Below are positions 63,645 to 64,000 of a stretch of DNA of 64,000 nucleotides, in pieces; position 1 is the stretch's first letter; every line of letters starts with the position of its first letter. Under the pieces are notes generated by a model. The model searched no databases, had not been told where the DNA came from, and saw only the letters and a list, made by a program, of their open reading frames with translations. Location: the NCBI RefSeq assembly GCF_013106755.1, contig NZ_WHPF01000016.1, positions 1 through 64,000 on the forward strand, given 5' to 3'. This DNA comes from Limnovirga soli. GTDB lineage: Bacteria > Bacteroidota > Bacteroidia > Chitinophagales > Chitinophagaceae. Position numbers and translations under genes: made by a program.

Positions 63645-63700
63645 TAACCTGGCGATGAAAGGATTGCGACGCAAGGATGTTGCCAGGCCATTTGCAGCTG
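63645..63700 (-). repeat. GCGACGC repeat copy 33 (type A, reverse, degenerate)
   Basis: ATTGCGACGCAAGGATGTTG at 63663-63682, then CCAGGCC. The GTACAAG half is missing. It follows the secreted-protein stop by about 30 bp. Confidence 0.6.
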
Positions 63701-63837
63701 GTATTATAACACATTAAGCATCTGCTCTTTTTATTTATGATTTAACGGTACCTGAGTAAAAGCCTTTTACTTTCTCTGTAAAATGCATCGTTGCTATTTC
63801 CAAATTGCATTTATATTTATTGCTTTATTAGTTTACT

Positions 63838-64000
63838 ATGAGATTAATTGTTGTTAGAATATGCTTACTGATAATACTTGTTAGCAATTATTCCTGTACC
63901 GGGGAAAATGGAGCAACTGTTTTTACAGAGATGCCAGCCTCAAAAACCAATATCCAATTTAGCAATGAAATAATAGAAGACGCTGATTATAATATTCTTA
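63838..64000 (+). CDS. CRTAC1/VCBS-repeat lipoprotein, N-terminal fragment
   Basis: The gene runs off the window. The 54 visible codons start with ATG and a lipoprotein signal (LLIILVSNYSC, lipidation at Cys18). They continue with TVFTEMPASKTNIQFSNEII, then EDADYNIL. This is the typical beginning of large Bacteroidota VCBS-repeat (FG-GAP)/CRTAC1-type surface lipoproteins, which carry ASPIC/UnbV domains further on. Only the N-terminus can be judged, so the family call is tentative. Confidence 0.65.
   Translation, partial: MRLIVVRICLLIILVSNYSCTGENGATVFTEMPASKTNIQFSNEIIEDADYNIL

Overview
The window reads as a chromosomal segment of a Bacteroidota bacterium, most likely of the Chitinophagaceae or a close relative. 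Supporting this are the low G+C DNA, promoters of the Bacteroidota form TTTG-N18/19-TAnnTTTG, very short leaders with no clear Shine-Dalgarno, and families typical of the phylum: a type IX secretion plug protein (DUF5103), DUF4294, DUF4382, DUF4288, DUF1599, a BT_3928-like protein, a Bacteroidota-type OstA/LptD set, BshB1 and a CcmE with cysteine in place of histidine. I see no rRNA operon, prophage, insertion sequence, CRISPR array or toxin cluster. Nearly every protein gene is a housekeeping or conserved accessory gene.

Layout: 0.3-4.3 kb purine and central metabolism (purT, pgi, ltaE). 4.7-7.6 kb cytochrome c maturation (ccmE-ccmF). 8-10.7 kb DUF4294, bacillithiol deacetylase bshB1 and a fatty-acid desaturase. 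10.9-14 kb saccharopine-dehydrogenase-like protein and a GYF-domain membrane protein. 14.2-15.1 kb an AT-rich patch with an orphan gene. 15.2-20.1 kb gcvP, a SAM hydrolase and an SDR enzyme, then tRNA-Lys. 20.5-26.3 kb cutC, glycosylasparaginase, an MFS transporter with a small coupled gene, a GH53 galactanase lipoprotein and a Tat-exported sugar isomerase. 26.5-32 kb an EamA transporter, yajQ, an FtsX-like permease, the T9SS plug gene, the SRP RNA and an orphan membrane protein. 32.3-41 kb a class C serine hydrolase, then GlmU-like/tpiA/hemerythrin/flippase, a glycosyltransferase and lepA. 41.3-48.3 kb DUF4382 lipoprotein, cupin, rocD, folP, DUF1599, a BT_3928-like protein, a CBS protein and a DciA-like protein. 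48.4-53.1 kb two tRNAs, a LytTR/LytS two-component system with DUF4288 and LiaF-like genes, and an EamA transporter. 53.2-55.9 kb dapD, a glycosyltransferase and sua5. 56-62.8 kb an outer-membrane biogenesis block (ostA-like, mlaD-like, amidase, divergent lptD). 62.9-64 kb a secreted protein and the start of a CRTAC/VCBS-repeat lipoprotein that runs off the window.

The most unusual content is non-coding. A dispersed intergenic repeat of about 45-75 bp, which I call the GCGACGC repeat, occurs about 33 times (one per 2 kb). All copies lie outside the genes, mostly at borders between transcription units. In the forward orientation type A has a left box RGCCnGGCAATA, a spacer of about 12 nt, the core GCTTTACTTGCGTCGCAC followed by WCTTGTAC, and a right box GCAGCT. 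Type B replaces the core centre with a segment containing GAACCGAGCGTGGCAAG (seen on the reverse side). Type C has GTGAGTGACACAAG. All three share the ends. Orientation alternates along the window in 26 of 32 neighbouring pairs, and several copies form facing A/B pairs. The element may be a REP/BIME-like family, an RNA-level punctuation signal, or both. I know of no described family with this sequence, but I could not search.

All calls come from reading the sequence and recognising families by eye; no alignment or database search was run.
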